Assembly (NCBI GenBank): GCA_013298505.1
Contig: JAAFHY010000012.1
Span: 1 to 55,620 of the forward strand
Origin: Cytophagales bacterium
GTDB taxonomy: Bacteria; Bacteroidota; Bacteroidia; Cytophagales; Cyclobacteriaceae
DNA length: 55,620 bases
Direction of reading: 5' to 3'
The notes beneath the pieces are model-generated. The model had not been told where the DNA came from, searched no databases, and worked only from the letters and a program-made list of their open reading frames with translations. Made by a program: the position numbers and the translations under genes. Below, piece after piece: positions 25,417-34,713 of this stretch (its first letter is position 1; the number at the start of each line of letters is the position of its first letter).

Positions 25417-28400
25417 ATGAAGCTTTCAGTACTCTATTTTTTGGCTAGTGTGTGGTTTTCAATCGTTGGCTACGCTCAAGTTCCAACGGCTTCATTTAGC
25501 ATACCTCCATCGGGTTGCTTGCAACAACGTATTCCTACAACGAATACTTCCACCAATGCAAATAGCTACGAATGGGATTTTTGTGCAGATGATTTTCAAA
25601 CACTTAAAAGTAATCTAAGTATTGCTACTTTATCAGGTCTTTCTGGTGGATTTGGATATAAGTTGGTAGAGGACAATGGAAATTGGTATGGCTTTGTGGT
25701 AAGTCAAACTGGATCTCCTAAACTGTTCAGAATAAACTTCGGTGATAGTCCTTTAAACCTGCCACTGCAAACTGTCGATTTAGGAAATCCTGATGCTAGT
25801 TTGGCTTTTCCTCAAGACGTAGAAATTTACAAAGCAAATGGCAAATGGTATGGGTTTGTTGGATTTAATGATCCAGGTTATGGACTAGTTCGTTTAGACT
25901 TTGGATCATCGTTAACGAATATACCGAGCGCAACAAATATTGGAAATTTTGGAGTTAGCGGTAGATTTTGGGATATCAAAATAGTGGAACAGAATTCGAA
26001 TTTGGTGTTAGTGCTCAATGAGCGCAACACGGGATCTTTGGTAAGAGTAAATTACCGCAACTCGTTTGAAAATGCGATTGTCAATGCCACTCACGTTTTT
26101 GTCACGAACTCAATAACTTCTTCCAACCTATCTCCTGGTTTTGATTTAGTTCAAAACAATGGTAATTGGATTGCACTGCTTACTTCTTATTTCGATAACA
26201 AATTGTATCAAGTTAATTTTGGAAACGATATTTTCTCAAGCCCTACGTTGCAGTCATCATTTTCTCTGGCCACATTCAACAGACCGATGCGCGTGCGCAT
26301 TGTGCAAGAAGGAAATCGATATGTGGGTGTCGTTAGCAATGAATCATCTGCCATTTCAATTGTTGATTTGAAAGATTTAAATCCGGTTAATGCGCCTACA
26401 CTTATTTCACAAATCGGACTGCCCAATTTTTTGGGATTGGATGTTGAGCGATATAATGGTAAAAGCTTTATTTTAGGAGTTGGTGGTTTAGACAATAGAG
26501 TTCGTCAATTGATTTTTGAATCGGATTGCGGAGTAGCGCCCTCATTTCTATCTACACAGTCACCCACAATAAACTATTCAACGTCAGGCACAAAAGTGAT
26601 TGAGTTAAAGGCTATCAATTCAACTACTAGGGAGTCTGCTCTTTCGGCAAGAACTATTACAGTTTCAACGGCAGCAGCACCCGATATTGATTTTACGATT
26701 ACAAATAGTTGCGTTAATGCCCCTGTCAATTTTACGCCAATCAATAGTACCGGAGATATTACTTCCTATAGTTGGAATTTTGGTGATGGAAACGTAGCAA
26801 CAACGAGCAATCCACAAAACACGTACTCGGTTATAGCGAACTACCCAATTAGCTTGCAAGTAACTTCATCAAATGGATGTATCAATAGCAATGCGAAGAG
26901 CCACACTATTTACAATCCACCTCAAGCCAATTTTACTCTGCCGGCTGCAAGCTCATTTTGTACGAATCAGCAATATCAGTTTGCCAACATTTCTACCTTC
27001 GATGCTGGAACTTCACCTACTTGGCAATGGAGCATCAACGGCAGTTCGGTTTCTACGGCAAAAGATTTAACAACTACATTTTCGGCTACCACATCGCAGC
27101 AGATTTTACTAGTTGCTTCCATACCCGGTTGCAATACACAATCTATTCAATCAATTAATTCGTTAACTGCAGGGCCACTAGTAAATTTTACGATGAGCAA
27201 CGGTTGTCAGGCAGCACCTGTTTTATTTACCAACACTACATCGGGCGCAGTAACTTCTTATTCGTGGGCGTTTGGCGATGGTAATAACTCTACTTTAACC
27301 AGTCCGCAAAATACATTTACTAACATAGGCACTTACCAAATCACGTTGCAAGCCAACAACGCAGCGGGTTGTCAAAATTCGGTATCAAAATCAATTACTA
27401 TTTATTCAAAGCCACAGCCTAATTTTTCACTCGCTTTACCTCCGTTTTCATGTGCCGGCACAGCTTCACAGTTTACCGATTCTTCACCCAATCCAACCGA
27501 TAGCAACCTAACTTCGTGGAGCTGGAATTTTGGTGACCCCAACAACAGCGCTTCGCTTCAACGTAACCCAAACTTTGTGTATTCAACAGCAAGTAATTTT
27601 TTAGTTACACTTACCGTAGGCACCAATTTTGGCTGCTCAAATTCAATTCAAAAATCAGTAACTATTTCGCCATCGCCCACGGCAAGTTTTACCAACGCGG
27701 CCGCTTGTATTAATCAAGCTACTCAGTTTACCGATACTTCAACAGGTTCCATCCAATCTAGGCTGTGGCAAATTCAAGGGAATAATTTTAGCGCCCCCAA
27801 CCCACAAGTTACTTTTTTATCTTCAGGATCTTTTCCTGCATTGCTTGTAGTTACGGCCACCAATGGTTGCATTAATCAAACGAGTAGGAATATTGTGGTA
27901 TCGGCTCAGCCCTCGTTAGATTTTTCGGTAGCAGCACCGTGTATCAACAACCAAACAACCTTTACCGAATTGACTAATGCGGTTGACCCTTCAGTTTCGC
28001 AATCGTGGGTGTTTGGTAGCGTTGCAAACGGAGTAGGATCGCCAACCTCATTTTCCTTTTCTGCAACAGGTACGTACGCTGTTAAATTAAATTCAACGCG
28101 TCAATCAGGCTGTATTTTTAGCGTTACAAAAAATGTGTCAATCTCCACTTCTCCCATAGCAAGTTTTACTCCCTCGGTAGAATCTGGAGCCGCTCCGCTA
28201 GAGGTAACATTTGCCAATAATTCTACCGCTTCAACTTCGTATACATGGAAGTTTGGTGATGCAAACGCATCTACATCTATGCTTACAAACCCAACAATTA
28301 CCTACACAACTTTGGGCGATTATGTGGCAGAGTTAACCGCCTTTAATTTGCTCGGGTGTTCATCTATTTTCAGTGCGCCCATACGTGTAGTGGTGCCGAT

Positions 28401-28968
28401 GATTGATTTAGCCCTTACCGATTTTTACTTTATGAAAGATCAAGTCACAGGTGCTCTTCAACCTGTTGTGACCGTAGCCAATAAGAGCAACGTAACTATT
28501 TCTGATCCTTACATTTATTTAGATGTAGCCGGCAATGCGGGTGTGAAAAAGCGACTAACAGGTGCCATTAAGCCATTGCAAGAGTTAACTCAAGTGCTAG
28601 ATTTTCAATTGGTGCCTCAATCAATTAATTACGCTTGCGCAGAAGTAGAGGCAGTAGGCGATGTTGATACTTTTTTTAACAGAAAGTGCATTTCGTTATC
28701 GAACCAAGAAATTATTTTTGCCCCGTTCCCCAATCCTGTAAAAGATGTACTTAACATGGATTGGATCAGCATTGACGAAAGCCCGGTTTCAATAGATGTT
28801 ATTGGCACGCATGGAAGCATTTTGTTTCAACAAACTATAACCACTGTTAAGAAGGGTATCAATCGCATTGCCATTAATGTAGAATCATTGCCTGCGGGCA
28901 TTTACTTTGTCAGATTTACTGACGCACGGGTCGCCAAGTCGTTTGGCTTTGCCGTTTCTAAAAATTGA
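25417..28968 (+). CDS. Secreted PKD-repeat protein with T9SS type A sorting domain
   Basis: The 1183-residue protein has a signal peptide (MKLSVLYFLASVWFSIVGYA). Residues ~60-375 form repeated NGNWYGFV / VNFGN units that look like a beta-propeller. A series of PKD-like domains follows from about residue 415 to 990, marked by YSWNFGDGN, YSWAFGDGN, WSWNFGDPN and YTWKFGDAN. The last ~80 residues are a type A T9SS C-terminal domain: FAPFPNPVKDVLNMDW, then LPAGIYFVRFTD and a basic end. It should cross the outer membrane by the type IX system and be displayed or released; adhesion or glycan binding is a reasonable guess. It lies just after the polysaccharide operon, with a 147-base gap. Confidence 0.92.
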   Translation: MKLSVLYFLASVWFSIVGYAQVPTASFSIPPSGCLQQRIPTTNTSTNANSYEWDFCADDFQTLKSNLSIATLSGLSGGFGYKLVEDNGNWYGFVVSQTGSPKLFRINFGDSPLNLPLQTVDLGNPDASLAFPQDVEIYKANGKWYGFVGFNDPGYGLVRLDFGSSLTNIPSATNIGNFGVSGRFWDIKIVEQNSNLVLVLNERNTGSLVRVNYRNSFENAIVNATHVFVTNSITSSNLSPGFDLVQNNGNWIALLTSYFDNKLYQVNFGNDIFSSPTLQSSFSLATFNRPMRVRIVQEGNRYVGVVSNESSAISIVDLKDLNPVNAPTLISQIGLPNFLGLDVERYNGKSFILGVGGLDNRVRQLIFESDCGVAPSFLSTQSPTINYSTSGTKVIELKAINSTTRESALSARTITVSTAAAPDIDFTITNSCVNAPVNFTPINSTGDITSYSWNFGDGNVATTSNPQNTYSVIANYPISLQVTSSNGCINSNAKSHTIYNPPQANFTLPAASSFCTNQQYQFANISTFDAGTSPTWQWSINGSSVSTAKDLTTTFSATTSQQILLVASIPGCNTQSIQSINSLTAGPLVNFTMSNGCQAAPVLFTNTTSGAVTSYSWAFGDGNNSTLTSPQNTFTNIGTYQITLQANNAAGCQNSVSKSITIYSKPQPNFSLALPPFSCAGTASQFTDSSPNPTDSNLTSWSWNFGDPNNSASLQRNPNFVYSTASNFLVTLTVGTNFGCSNSIQKSVTISPSPTASFTNAAACINQATQFTDTSTGSIQSRLWQIQGNNFSAPNPQVTFLSSGSFPALLVVTATNGCINQTSRNIVVSAQPSLDFSVAAPCINNQTTFTELTNAVDPSVSQSWVFGSVANGVGSPTSFSFSATGTYAVKLNSTRQSGCIFSVTKNVSISTSPIASFTPSVESGAAPLEVTFANNSTASTSYTWKFGDANASTSMLTNPTITYTTLGDYVAELTAFNLLGCSSIFSAPIRVVVPMIDLALTDFYFMKDQVTGALQPVVTVANKSNVTISDPYIYLDVAGNAGVKKRLTGAIKPLQELTQVLDFQLVPQSINYACAEVEAVGDVDTFFNRKCISLSNQEIIFAPFPNPVKDVLNMDWISIDESPVSIDVIGTHGSILFQQTITTVKKGINRIAINVESLPAGIYFVRFTDARVAKSFGFAVSKN

Positions 28969-29074
28969 GATTATACTTCTAATAAATCCGTTGTTATTTC
29001 TAACTTTATGTTTTAGGGTACTTAATCGCCATTAGACTAAGTTCCAGATAAGAATAAACATAATTAAAAATAAC

Positions 29075-29542
29075 ATGAAGGTAAAGCTTGATGCAACCGA
29101 TCGAAAAATTGTAGAGCTACTGCAGGCCAATTCAAATATTACCAATGCACAACTGGCATTGGAAATCGGTCTTTCACCGGCCCCAACGCTAGAGCGCGTA
29201 AAGAAACTGGAAAACCAAGGTGTGATCAAAAGTTATCATGCCCTAGTCGATATGGATAGTGTAGGATTAGGGGTTAGCACTTTTGTTACCGTTTCGCTGA
29301 AGGGGCACAATAAGGAAAATATCAATAAATTTATTGCGGCCATCAAGGGCATTCCCGAGGTGATCGAGTGCCACCATGTAACAGGGCAGTCGGATTTTAT
29401 TTTGAAAATGGTGTCTTCGGATATTCCGTCTTACCAAAATTTAATGTTAGAAAAACTATCGAACATAGAAGTGGTAGATAATATGCAAACCACCGTTATA
29501 CTTTCTACTTTCAAAAACAGTAAATCAGTTCCCTTGCCATGA
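29075..29542 (+). CDS. Lrp/AsnC family transcriptional regulator
   Basis: A 155-residue regulator with an N-terminal winged helix-turn-helix (LDATDRKIVELLQANSNITNAQLALEIGLSPAPTLERVKKLE) and a C-terminal RAM ligand-binding domain with FVTVSLKGHNKENINKF, VIECHHVTGQSDFILKM. Proteins of this type sense amino acids or related metabolites as octamers. The 4-base overlap with the phosphoribosyltransferase gene and the close panB suggest that it regulates its own operon, but this is inference. No operator was identified upstream; the leader is AT-rich. Confidence 0.92.
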   Translation: MKVKLDATDRKIVELLQANSNITNAQLALEIGLSPAPTLERVKKLENQGVIKSYHALVDMDSVGLGVSTFVTVSLKGHNKENINKFIAAIKGIPEVIECHHVTGQSDFILKMVSSDIPSYQNLMLEKLSNIEVVDNMQTTVILSTFKNSKSVPLP

Positions 29543-30051
29543 GCGAAGCCGTAGCAGAAAAAGCGCTGGTGCTGAGCGATGCGCAGATTAAACAGAAAAT
29601 AAAACGCATGGCCGTTCAAATTCTTGAAAATAATTTCAAAGAAAAAATAATGGTAATAGCAGGTATAGACGGACAGGGTTATCAGTTTGCAAAATTGATT
29701 TCAAAAGAATTGTCAGCTATTTCTCCCATCGCCATTGTTACAGCCAAAGTAACCGTAGATAAATTTGCACCCACCCAAAGCGAAGTTGCATTAGATCTTC
29801 CCGCCAAGGAAATCAAAAACAAATGCGTTGTTTTAGTTGATGATGTGCTGAATACCGGACGAACTCTTGCATTTGCTTTTAAACCCTTTCTCGAAATAGG
29901 GGTGAAGAAGATGGAAGTAGCTGTATTGGTTAATCGCAGCCACACCCAATTTCCGATTATGCCTACCTACACAGGTTACGAACTTACCACTACGCTTCGT
30001 GATCATGTTGAAGTTACATTGGGCAAGCAATCAGTTGTTTATTTGCGATAA
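29539..30051 (+). CDS. Phosphoribosyltransferase family protein (type I)
   Basis: The 170-residue product contains the PRPP-binding signature VVLVDDVLNTGRTLAFAF (about residues 95-112) and has the size and layout of PyrR- or hypoxanthine phosphoribosyltransferase-like proteins. The hood region (IDGQGYQFAKLISKEL) is not that of PyrE or Apt. In Bacteroidota such PyrR-like proteins are common, but the base specificity or any regulatory RNA binding is not visible. Its ATG overlaps the stop of the Lrp-type gene by 4 bases and panB follows after 11 bases, indicating one transcript. Confidence 0.85.
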   Translation: MSEAVAEKALVLSDAQIKQKIKRMAVQILENNFKEKIMVIAGIDGQGYQFAKLISKELSAISPIAIVTAKVTVDKFAPTQSEVALDLPAKEIKNKCVVLVDDVLNTGRTLAFAFKPFLEIGVKKMEVAVLVNRSHTQFPIMPTYTGYELTTTLRDHVEVTLGKQSVVYLR

Positions 30052-30062
30052 CCTGATACTAC

Positions 30063-30884
30063 ATGTCGATACACAAAAAGGCAGAGTTGAAAAGAGTAAC
30101 TACCCACCAACTTCAGGAAATGAAGAAGAAGGGGGAGAAAATTGCCATGCTAACGGCTTATGATTATAGCATGGCCAAAATCATTGATGGCGCAGGGGTA
30201 GATATTATTTTGGTGGGCGATTCGGCATCGAATGTAATGGCGGGTAACGAAACCACGTTGCCAATCACGTTAGATCAGATGATCTATCATGCTAGTTCGG
30301 TAATCAAAGCAGTTAAGCGTTCGTTGGTAGTGGTTGATATTCCATTTGGTTATTATCAAGGCAGCTCGGGCGAGGCGTTGCGCTCTTCCATTCGCATCAT
30401 GAAAGAGTCGGGCGCGCATGCCGTAAAGATTGAAGGCGGAAGCGAAGTGAAAGATTCTGTCTTGCGAATATTGAGTGCCGGTGTGCCTGTGATGGGGCAT
30501 TTAGGGCTTACCCCTCAGTCGATTTATAAATTTGGCACGTACACTGTGCGCGCACGCGAAGAATCGGAAGCCAATAAATTAATTGAAGATGCATTGTTGC
30601 TACAAGAGTGCGGCTGCTTTGGCATTGTGCTAGAAAAAATCCCAGCCGAGTTAGCAAAAAAAGTTTCTGCACAATTAGAGATACCGGTAATAGGGATTGG
30701 CGCAGGCCCCGATGTAGACGGCCAAGTGTTGGTGATGCAAGATATGTTGGGCATTACCACAGAGTTTAAGCCACGGTTTTTAAGAAGGTATGCAGATTTG
30801 AATACTGTGATCACCAAAGCAGTGAATAAATATGTTGAAGATGTGAAGGCGAAGGAGTTTCCAAATCAAGAAGAGAAATATTAA
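30063..30884 (+). CDS. panB: 3-methyl-2-oxobutanoate hydroxymethyltransferase
   Basis: A 273-residue ketopantoate hydroxymethyltransferase that transfers a hydroxymethyl group from 5,10-methylenetetrahydrofolate to 2-oxoisovalerate in pantothenate synthesis. Clear family motifs are [40 protein letters not shown] (the metal-site Asp residues), [16 protein letters not shown] and [10 protein letters not shown], and the C-terminal [14 protein letters not shown]. Its length matches the family (about 265-275). It is the third gene of a probable operon with the Lrp-type regulator and the phosphoribosyltransferase. No other pantothenate gene is in the window. Confidence 0.96.
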   Translation: MSIHKKAELKRVTTHQLQEMKKKGEKIAMLTAYDYSMAKIIDGAGVDIILVGDSASNVMAGNETTLPITLDQMIYHASSVIKAVKRSLVVVDIPFGYYQGSSGEALRSSIRIMKESGAHAVKIEGGSEVKDSVLRILSAGVPVMGHLGLTPQSIYKFGTYTVRAREESEANKLIEDALLLQECGCFGIVLEKIPAELAKKVSAQLEIPVIGIGAGPDVDGQVLVMQDMLGITTEFKPRFLRRYADLNTVITKAVNKYVEDVKAKEFPNQEEKY

Positions 30885-30894
30885 AAATGATAGT

Positions 30895-31821
30895 ATGAGA
30901 TATTTTATTTTTTTGGCTTTACTTTTTTCTGTTTCTCAAAACTTATTTGGCCAGAATTTGACACTTTATTACGACCGAAATGGAGAGGAAGTTGAAAGTG
31001 AAGCATCTTTCTATTCAATTACCTACTCTGATGAAGGAATGGTGTCTCATTATTCAAAACCTAAAGCAATTCGTTTTAAGGAAAAAAAAATTGATAAGGA
31101 ACGCTCAAAACGTTCTTTTTTTTATGAATCGGGTCAGCTAAGATCTGAGGGCATTTTTTATCAAGGACATCCTTACAAATTAGTGAAGGTCTTTTATGAA
31201 AATGGCAACCCCCAGTCTGAACTATATTTTGAGGAGTTTGATTTCAAGAGTCAAAAGGATCAGCAAATGAAAATCAAAAATTATTGGGATGAATCTGGAA
31301 ATATGATTGTAGAAAAGGGAAATGGTATTTGCCATTGTACCTTGTCTCCTTTTTCAGATTCAGATGTTATTGAGAATGGTTTAGTTGTAAAAGAGTTGAG
31401 AAACGGGGAGTGGACTGGTAGTAGTGAAAAAGATAATTCAACGTTTACCGAACTTTATGAAATGGGGTATTTAAAAAAAGGCGTCCAAAATTCTAATGGG
31501 GGAAATTACGAGTATACAACCGTAGAATCTCCACCAATGACAGCAGACGGAAATGAAATTTTAGCTAAACATTTTGGAAGAGTAATGAGATATCCTGCGG
31601 AGGCAAGACGGAACGGTACTGAAGGAAAGGTCTTTGTTCAGTTTCGAATTGAAAAAGATGGAAGTTTAACTGAAATTAGAATAGTAAGAGGAATTGGATC
31701 AGGCTGTGATGAAGAGGCTCTAAAGGTTATTAAAACTTCTCCCAAATGGAACCAAGGAATGAAAAGAGGCAAACCTGTGATTCACCGCTATACCTTTCCG
31801 ATCGTGTTCAAATTGGGATAG
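30895..31821 (+). CDS. Exported TonB C-terminal domain protein with MORN-like repeats
   Basis: A 308-residue protein with a signal peptide (MRYFIFLALLFSVSQNLFGQ). The first half carries YwqK/MORN_2-type repeats (FFYESGQLRSEGIF, VFYENGNPQSELYF). The last ~80 residues are a TonB C-terminal domain: YPAEARRNGTEGKVFVQFRIEKDGSLTEIRIVRGIGSGCDEEAL. Classical TonB has an inner-membrane anchor and a Pro-rich spacer, both missing here, so this is probably a soluble or surface-exposed relative that binds proteins rather than an energy transducer. It follows panB by 10 bases and may be read from the same transcript. Confidence 0.85.
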   Translation: MRYFIFLALLFSVSQNLFGQNLTLYYDRNGEEVESEASFYSITYSDEGMVSHYSKPKAIRFKEKKIDKERSKRSFFYESGQLRSEGIFYQGHPYKLVKVFYENGNPQSELYFEEFDFKSQKDQQMKIKNYWDESGNMIVEKGNGICHCTLSPFSDSDVIENGLVVKELRNGEWTGSSEKDNSTFTELYEMGYLKKGVQNSNGGNYEYTTVESPPMTADGNEILAKHFGRVMRYPAEARRNGTEGKVFVQFRIEKDGSLTEIRIVRGIGSGCDEEALKVIKTSPKWNQGMKRGKPVIHRYTFPIVFKLG

Positions 31822-32072
31822 ATCAAATAATTATCTGTTAATCGTTGTCTATTGATTATTGTGGTGTCTTTAGCGGCATCATCTCCAAGGAAGGAAACTA
31901 TATGTAGTGCATATCAAAAACAGATAATAGATTATCCAATCTGAACTCCTGATTCTTATTTTAGCTTTATCGTCCTTGTTTTCGCCAACAATGATAAACG
32001 GTTTAATTGGGCTTGGGTCTTACTTAAATATTTTTTTTAGTGTTTCAATTCAATTAAAATCTCATTCTTCAT
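31822..32072. other. Intergenic region, possible decayed coding sequence
   Basis: Between the TonB-type gene and the DUF433 remnant no intact gene is seen. On the minus strand a stretch around 31865-32000 stays open in one frame and reads like protein (DPSPIKPFIIVGENKDDKAK), but it has no start codon and no family I recognise. I looked here for a DUF5615-type partner of the neighbouring DUF433 gene and did not find one. Confidence 0.3.
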
Positions 32073-32276
32073 TCAATCTTTTGCATACAAAATTGCCTCG
32101 GTAATAGCTTCACGTGTTAAGTGGGGAAACGATTCAATAATTTTTTCAATGGTAGCACCAGATGCGACCCATTCCAATATTATTTCTACACTAATTCGAC
32201 TTCCCCTTAAAATTGGCTTTCCACCAAGAATGGAATTGTCAAACGTGATATGTTTGTAGACGGTCGTAAGGTAAAT
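32073..32276 (-). pseudogene. DUF433 antitoxin-like gene without start codon
   Basis: The minus strand encodes a nearly complete DUF433 domain of about 60 residues: KHITFDNSILGGKPILRGSR, ISVEIILEWVASGATIEKII and FPHLTREAITEAILYAKD, ending at TGA (32073-32075). Going upstream the frame meets TAA after seven more codons and contains no ATG, GTG or TTG. It is therefore either a start-less remnant or begins at ATT. DUF433 proteins are small winged-helix antitoxin candidates, often paired with a DUF5615 PIN-like toxin, absent here. The piece looks recently inactivated because the domain itself is intact. Confidence 0.7.
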
Positions 32277-32420
32277 TTAAGATTTTCCTCTAATAGTTTA
32301 GTATTCTATAAAGTCAAAGAAAAGCTTAATTGGTGATTTACACCCTCTTTCTTATTACTTGGCTGTTAGCAAATAGTGAATTCTCAGCCTAAAATTCTCT
32401 TCTTTCTACACTTAATTCCC

Positions 32421-32428
32421 TACTTTTC
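32421..32428 (+). promoter_or_regulatory. Candidate -7 promoter element of icd
   Basis: TACTTTTC, one mismatch from TAnnTTTG, lies 42 bases before the icd start. No clear -33 element was identified. Confidence 0.35.
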
Positions 32429-32469
32429 GGATTCTAATCAGTTTCAAATAACATCAACAATATAAAACC

Positions 32470-33696
32470 ATGAGCGACCAAAAAATCACCATCACCAACG
32501 GAAAACTAAATGTGCCAGATAGCCCCACCATTCCATTCATTGTAGGAGATGGAACAGGCGTAGATATTTGGCCAGCATCAAAATTTGTATTCGATTCGGC
32601 CGTAGAGAAAGCCTACAAAGGCAAGCGCAAGATAAACTGGAAAGAAGTATTGGCTGGCGAGAAGGCCTTCAACAAAACAGGAAGCTGGATGCCCGATGAA
32701 ACTTTGACAGCCTTTAAAGAGTATTTGGTCGGTATCAAAGGGCCACTAACTACACCTGTGGGTGGTGGTATTCGCTCGCTAAATGTGGCACTTCGGCAAG
32801 ATTTAGATTTGTATGCGTGTGTGCGTCCTGTTAGATGGTTTAAAGGTGTGCCATCGCCTGTAAAAGAACCGCACAAAACCGATATGACCATCTTTCGCGA
32901 GAACACCGAAGACATTTATGCCGGCATAGAATTTCAAGAAGGCTCTGATGACAATAAAAAGTTCATGGCTTTTTTTAAAGAATCGTATCCTAAGCAATAC
33001 AAAAAAATCAGATTCCCTGAAACTTCGGGCATTGGCATTAAGCCTGTTTCAAAAGAAGGAACGGAACGGTTGGTGCGAGCGGCTATTAAGTTTGCTATTG
33101 AACAAAAGAAACCAAACGTAACTTTGGTACATAAGGGCAACATCATGAAATTTACCGAGGGCGGCTTTCGCGATTGGGGCTATGCCTTGGCAAAAAATGA
33201 ATTTGGTGCGGTAGAAATTGACGGAGGCCCATGGATGGAAATCAATAGCAACGGCCACAAAATCGTAATTAAAGATTCGATTGCCGATGCCTTTTTGCAA
33301 CAGATTTTATTACGCCCAGATGAGTACTCTGTTGTGGCTACATTAAACTTAAATGGCGATTATATTTCTGATGCATTGGCTGCGATCGTGGGCGGCATAG
33401 GTATTGCGCCAGGCGGCAACATAAATTACATAACGGGCTTTGCCATTTTTGAGGCTACACATGGTACGGCACCAAAGTATGCTGGGCAAGACAAAGTAAA
33501 TCCGGGCTCAGTGATCCTTTCGGGAGTAATGATGCTAGAGTACATGGGCTGGCAAGAAGCTGCCGATTTAATCATCAAAGGGTTGGATGGTGCTATTTCT
33601 TCTAAGCGGGTTACATACGATTTCCACCGCCAAATGGAGGGCGCTACATTACTAAAGTGTTCAGAATTTGGGCAAGAGGTGGTGAAGAATATGTGA
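32470..33696 (+). CDS. icd: Isocitrate dehydrogenase (NADP+ type)
   Basis: A 408-residue decarboxylating isocitrate dehydrogenase of the E. coli type. S103 in [12 protein letters not shown] corresponds to the substrate-binding serine that is phosphorylated in enterics. [33 protein letters not shown] and the nucleotide-binding [21 protein letters not shown] follow in the expected order. It converts isocitrate to 2-oxoglutarate in the TCA cycle. The NADP preference is inferred from the overall type. The gene stands alone, ends in a terminator-like hairpin at 33732-33759, and is preceded by the promoter-like TACTTTTC at 32421. Confidence 0.95.
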   Translation: MSDQKITITNGKLNVPDSPTIPFIVGDGTGVDIWPASKFVFDSAVEKAYKGKRKINWKEVLAGEKAFNKTGSWMPDETLTAFKEYLVGIKGPLTTPVGGGIRSLNVALRQDLDLYACVRPVRWFKGVPSPVKEPHKTDMTIFRENTEDIYAGIEFQEGSDDNKKFMAFFKESYPKQYKKIRFPETSGIGIKPVSKEGTERLVRAAIKFAIEQKKPNVTLVHKGNIMKFTEGGFRDWGYALAKNEFGAVEIDGGPWMEINSNGHKIVIKDSIADAFLQQILLRPDEYSVVATLNLNGDYISDALAAIVGGIGIAPGGNINYITGFAIFEATHGTAPKYAGQDKVNPGSVILSGVMMLEYMGWQEAADLIIKGLDGAISSKRVTYDFHRQMEGATLLKCSEFGQEVVKNM

Positions 33697-33731
33697 TTTA
33701 TAAAGTTTGCTTTGAGAGACAGATCAAGTAG

Positions 33732-33759
33732 AAACCCATGGCACTCGCTGTGGGTTTTT
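33732..33759 (+). terminator. Terminator of icd
   Basis: AAACCCA (33732-33738) pairs with TGGGTTT (33751-33757), followed by further T residues, 36 bases after the icd stop. The loop region contains a second short pairing (GC/GC). Confidence 0.65.
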
Positions 33760-33880
33760 GATTTATGGCAATTTGTAGAAGAGGCTATTTCATTTTGAAT
33801 GCGTTTTGAGGGCACATTGCTTTTTTTTGCGGTTATCACTACTTTTACAATCTGTCTATAAATTAAAAGCAACTTACTGT

Positions 33881-34702
33881 ATGAGAAAAAAACTATACAC
33901 CCTCGCTTTAGTAGTTTCGAGTTTTTCGATGGCCATGGCCCAAGACGAAGGTTCTGTAATCAAACGCGAACGCATCGACCGCGATAAAAGTATTTTTGTG
34001 AGCGGTGGTGTTTCTATTGTTGGAGCTTCAAATTTTGGCGACTATTCAAATGGTTTAAATTTTGAAGCTGGCTACACAAAAAGACTTAACAGGGTTCTTT
34101 CAATTGGTGGTTCTGTTTCGTATTTAAAGTTTGATTACGATCCGAGTATCATCGAAAAAACCCCTGCAGGAAAAGATATCCCGAATTATATTTATTATGA
34201 TAAAACGATAACTGATCTTAATAATGTTAATGAGATTTGGTTGCTTTCTTTGAAGGGAGGCAATGTTTCAATGATTTCGTTAGCGGGAAATATTAAACTC
34301 AATTTTGTTCCGGTTAAAGATAACTCTGTAATTTCTGTTTATGGTTTCGCTAAACCGTTTGTATCAATGGCAAGCGTAAGTAAGGCGACTGGATTATTAG
34401 AATATTATCAGTATACTAATAACGATTGGTTTTCTGATACAGATCAAGATTTATCTGGAGAATATGAAGATAGTAGTTTTACTGGCGGCCTATTTCTTGG
34501 GCCAGGTATAGAGTTTTTCCCAGCTAAAAAGATCTCGGTATTTTTACAAGCCTCTTTTGGATATACTTTCCCCATTAAGGTAATCAGTACTCGTTCGTAT
34601 GGAACAGATATTAATAAAGATGTGGTTGGAGATTTCCCCTTAAATTCTTCTGGCTTCACGTCTATCAATTTTGCCGGAGGTATTTCATTTAATTTAGATT
34701 AA
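33881..34702 (+). CDS. Outer-membrane beta-barrel-like protein
   Basis: From ATG 33881 the product has 273 residues and a signal peptide (MRKKLYTLALVVSSFSMAMA, cleavage before QDEG). The in-frame ATG upstream at 33806 would spoil it. Alternating hydrophobic residues (FVSGGVSIVGASNF, VLSIGGSVSYLKF, SVFLQASFGYTFP) and the end INFAGGISFNLD suggest an eight- to ten-stranded barrel. It is probably inserted in the outer membrane with unknown role. It precedes the metacaspase gene by 11 bases, so the two are likely co-transcribed. Confidence 0.75.
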   Translation: MRKKLYTLALVVSSFSMAMAQDEGSVIKRERIDRDKSIFVSGGVSIVGASNFGDYSNGLNFEAGYTKRLNRVLSIGGSVSYLKFDYDPSIIEKTPAGKDIPNYIYYDKTITDLNNVNEIWLLSLKGGNVSMISLAGNIKLNFVPVKDNSVISVYGFAKPFVSMASVSKATGLLEYYQYTNNDWFSDTDQDLSGEYEDSSFTGGLFLGPGIEFFPAKKISVFLQASFGYTFPIKVISTRSYGTDINKDVVGDFPLNSSGFTSINFAGGISFNLD

Positions 34703-34713
34703 GACGCTCTTCT

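Noticed and set aside
31830-32070. DUF5615 toxin partner for the DUF433 remnant
   Set aside because: No frame shows the expected acidic PIN-like motifs; the region seems decayed.
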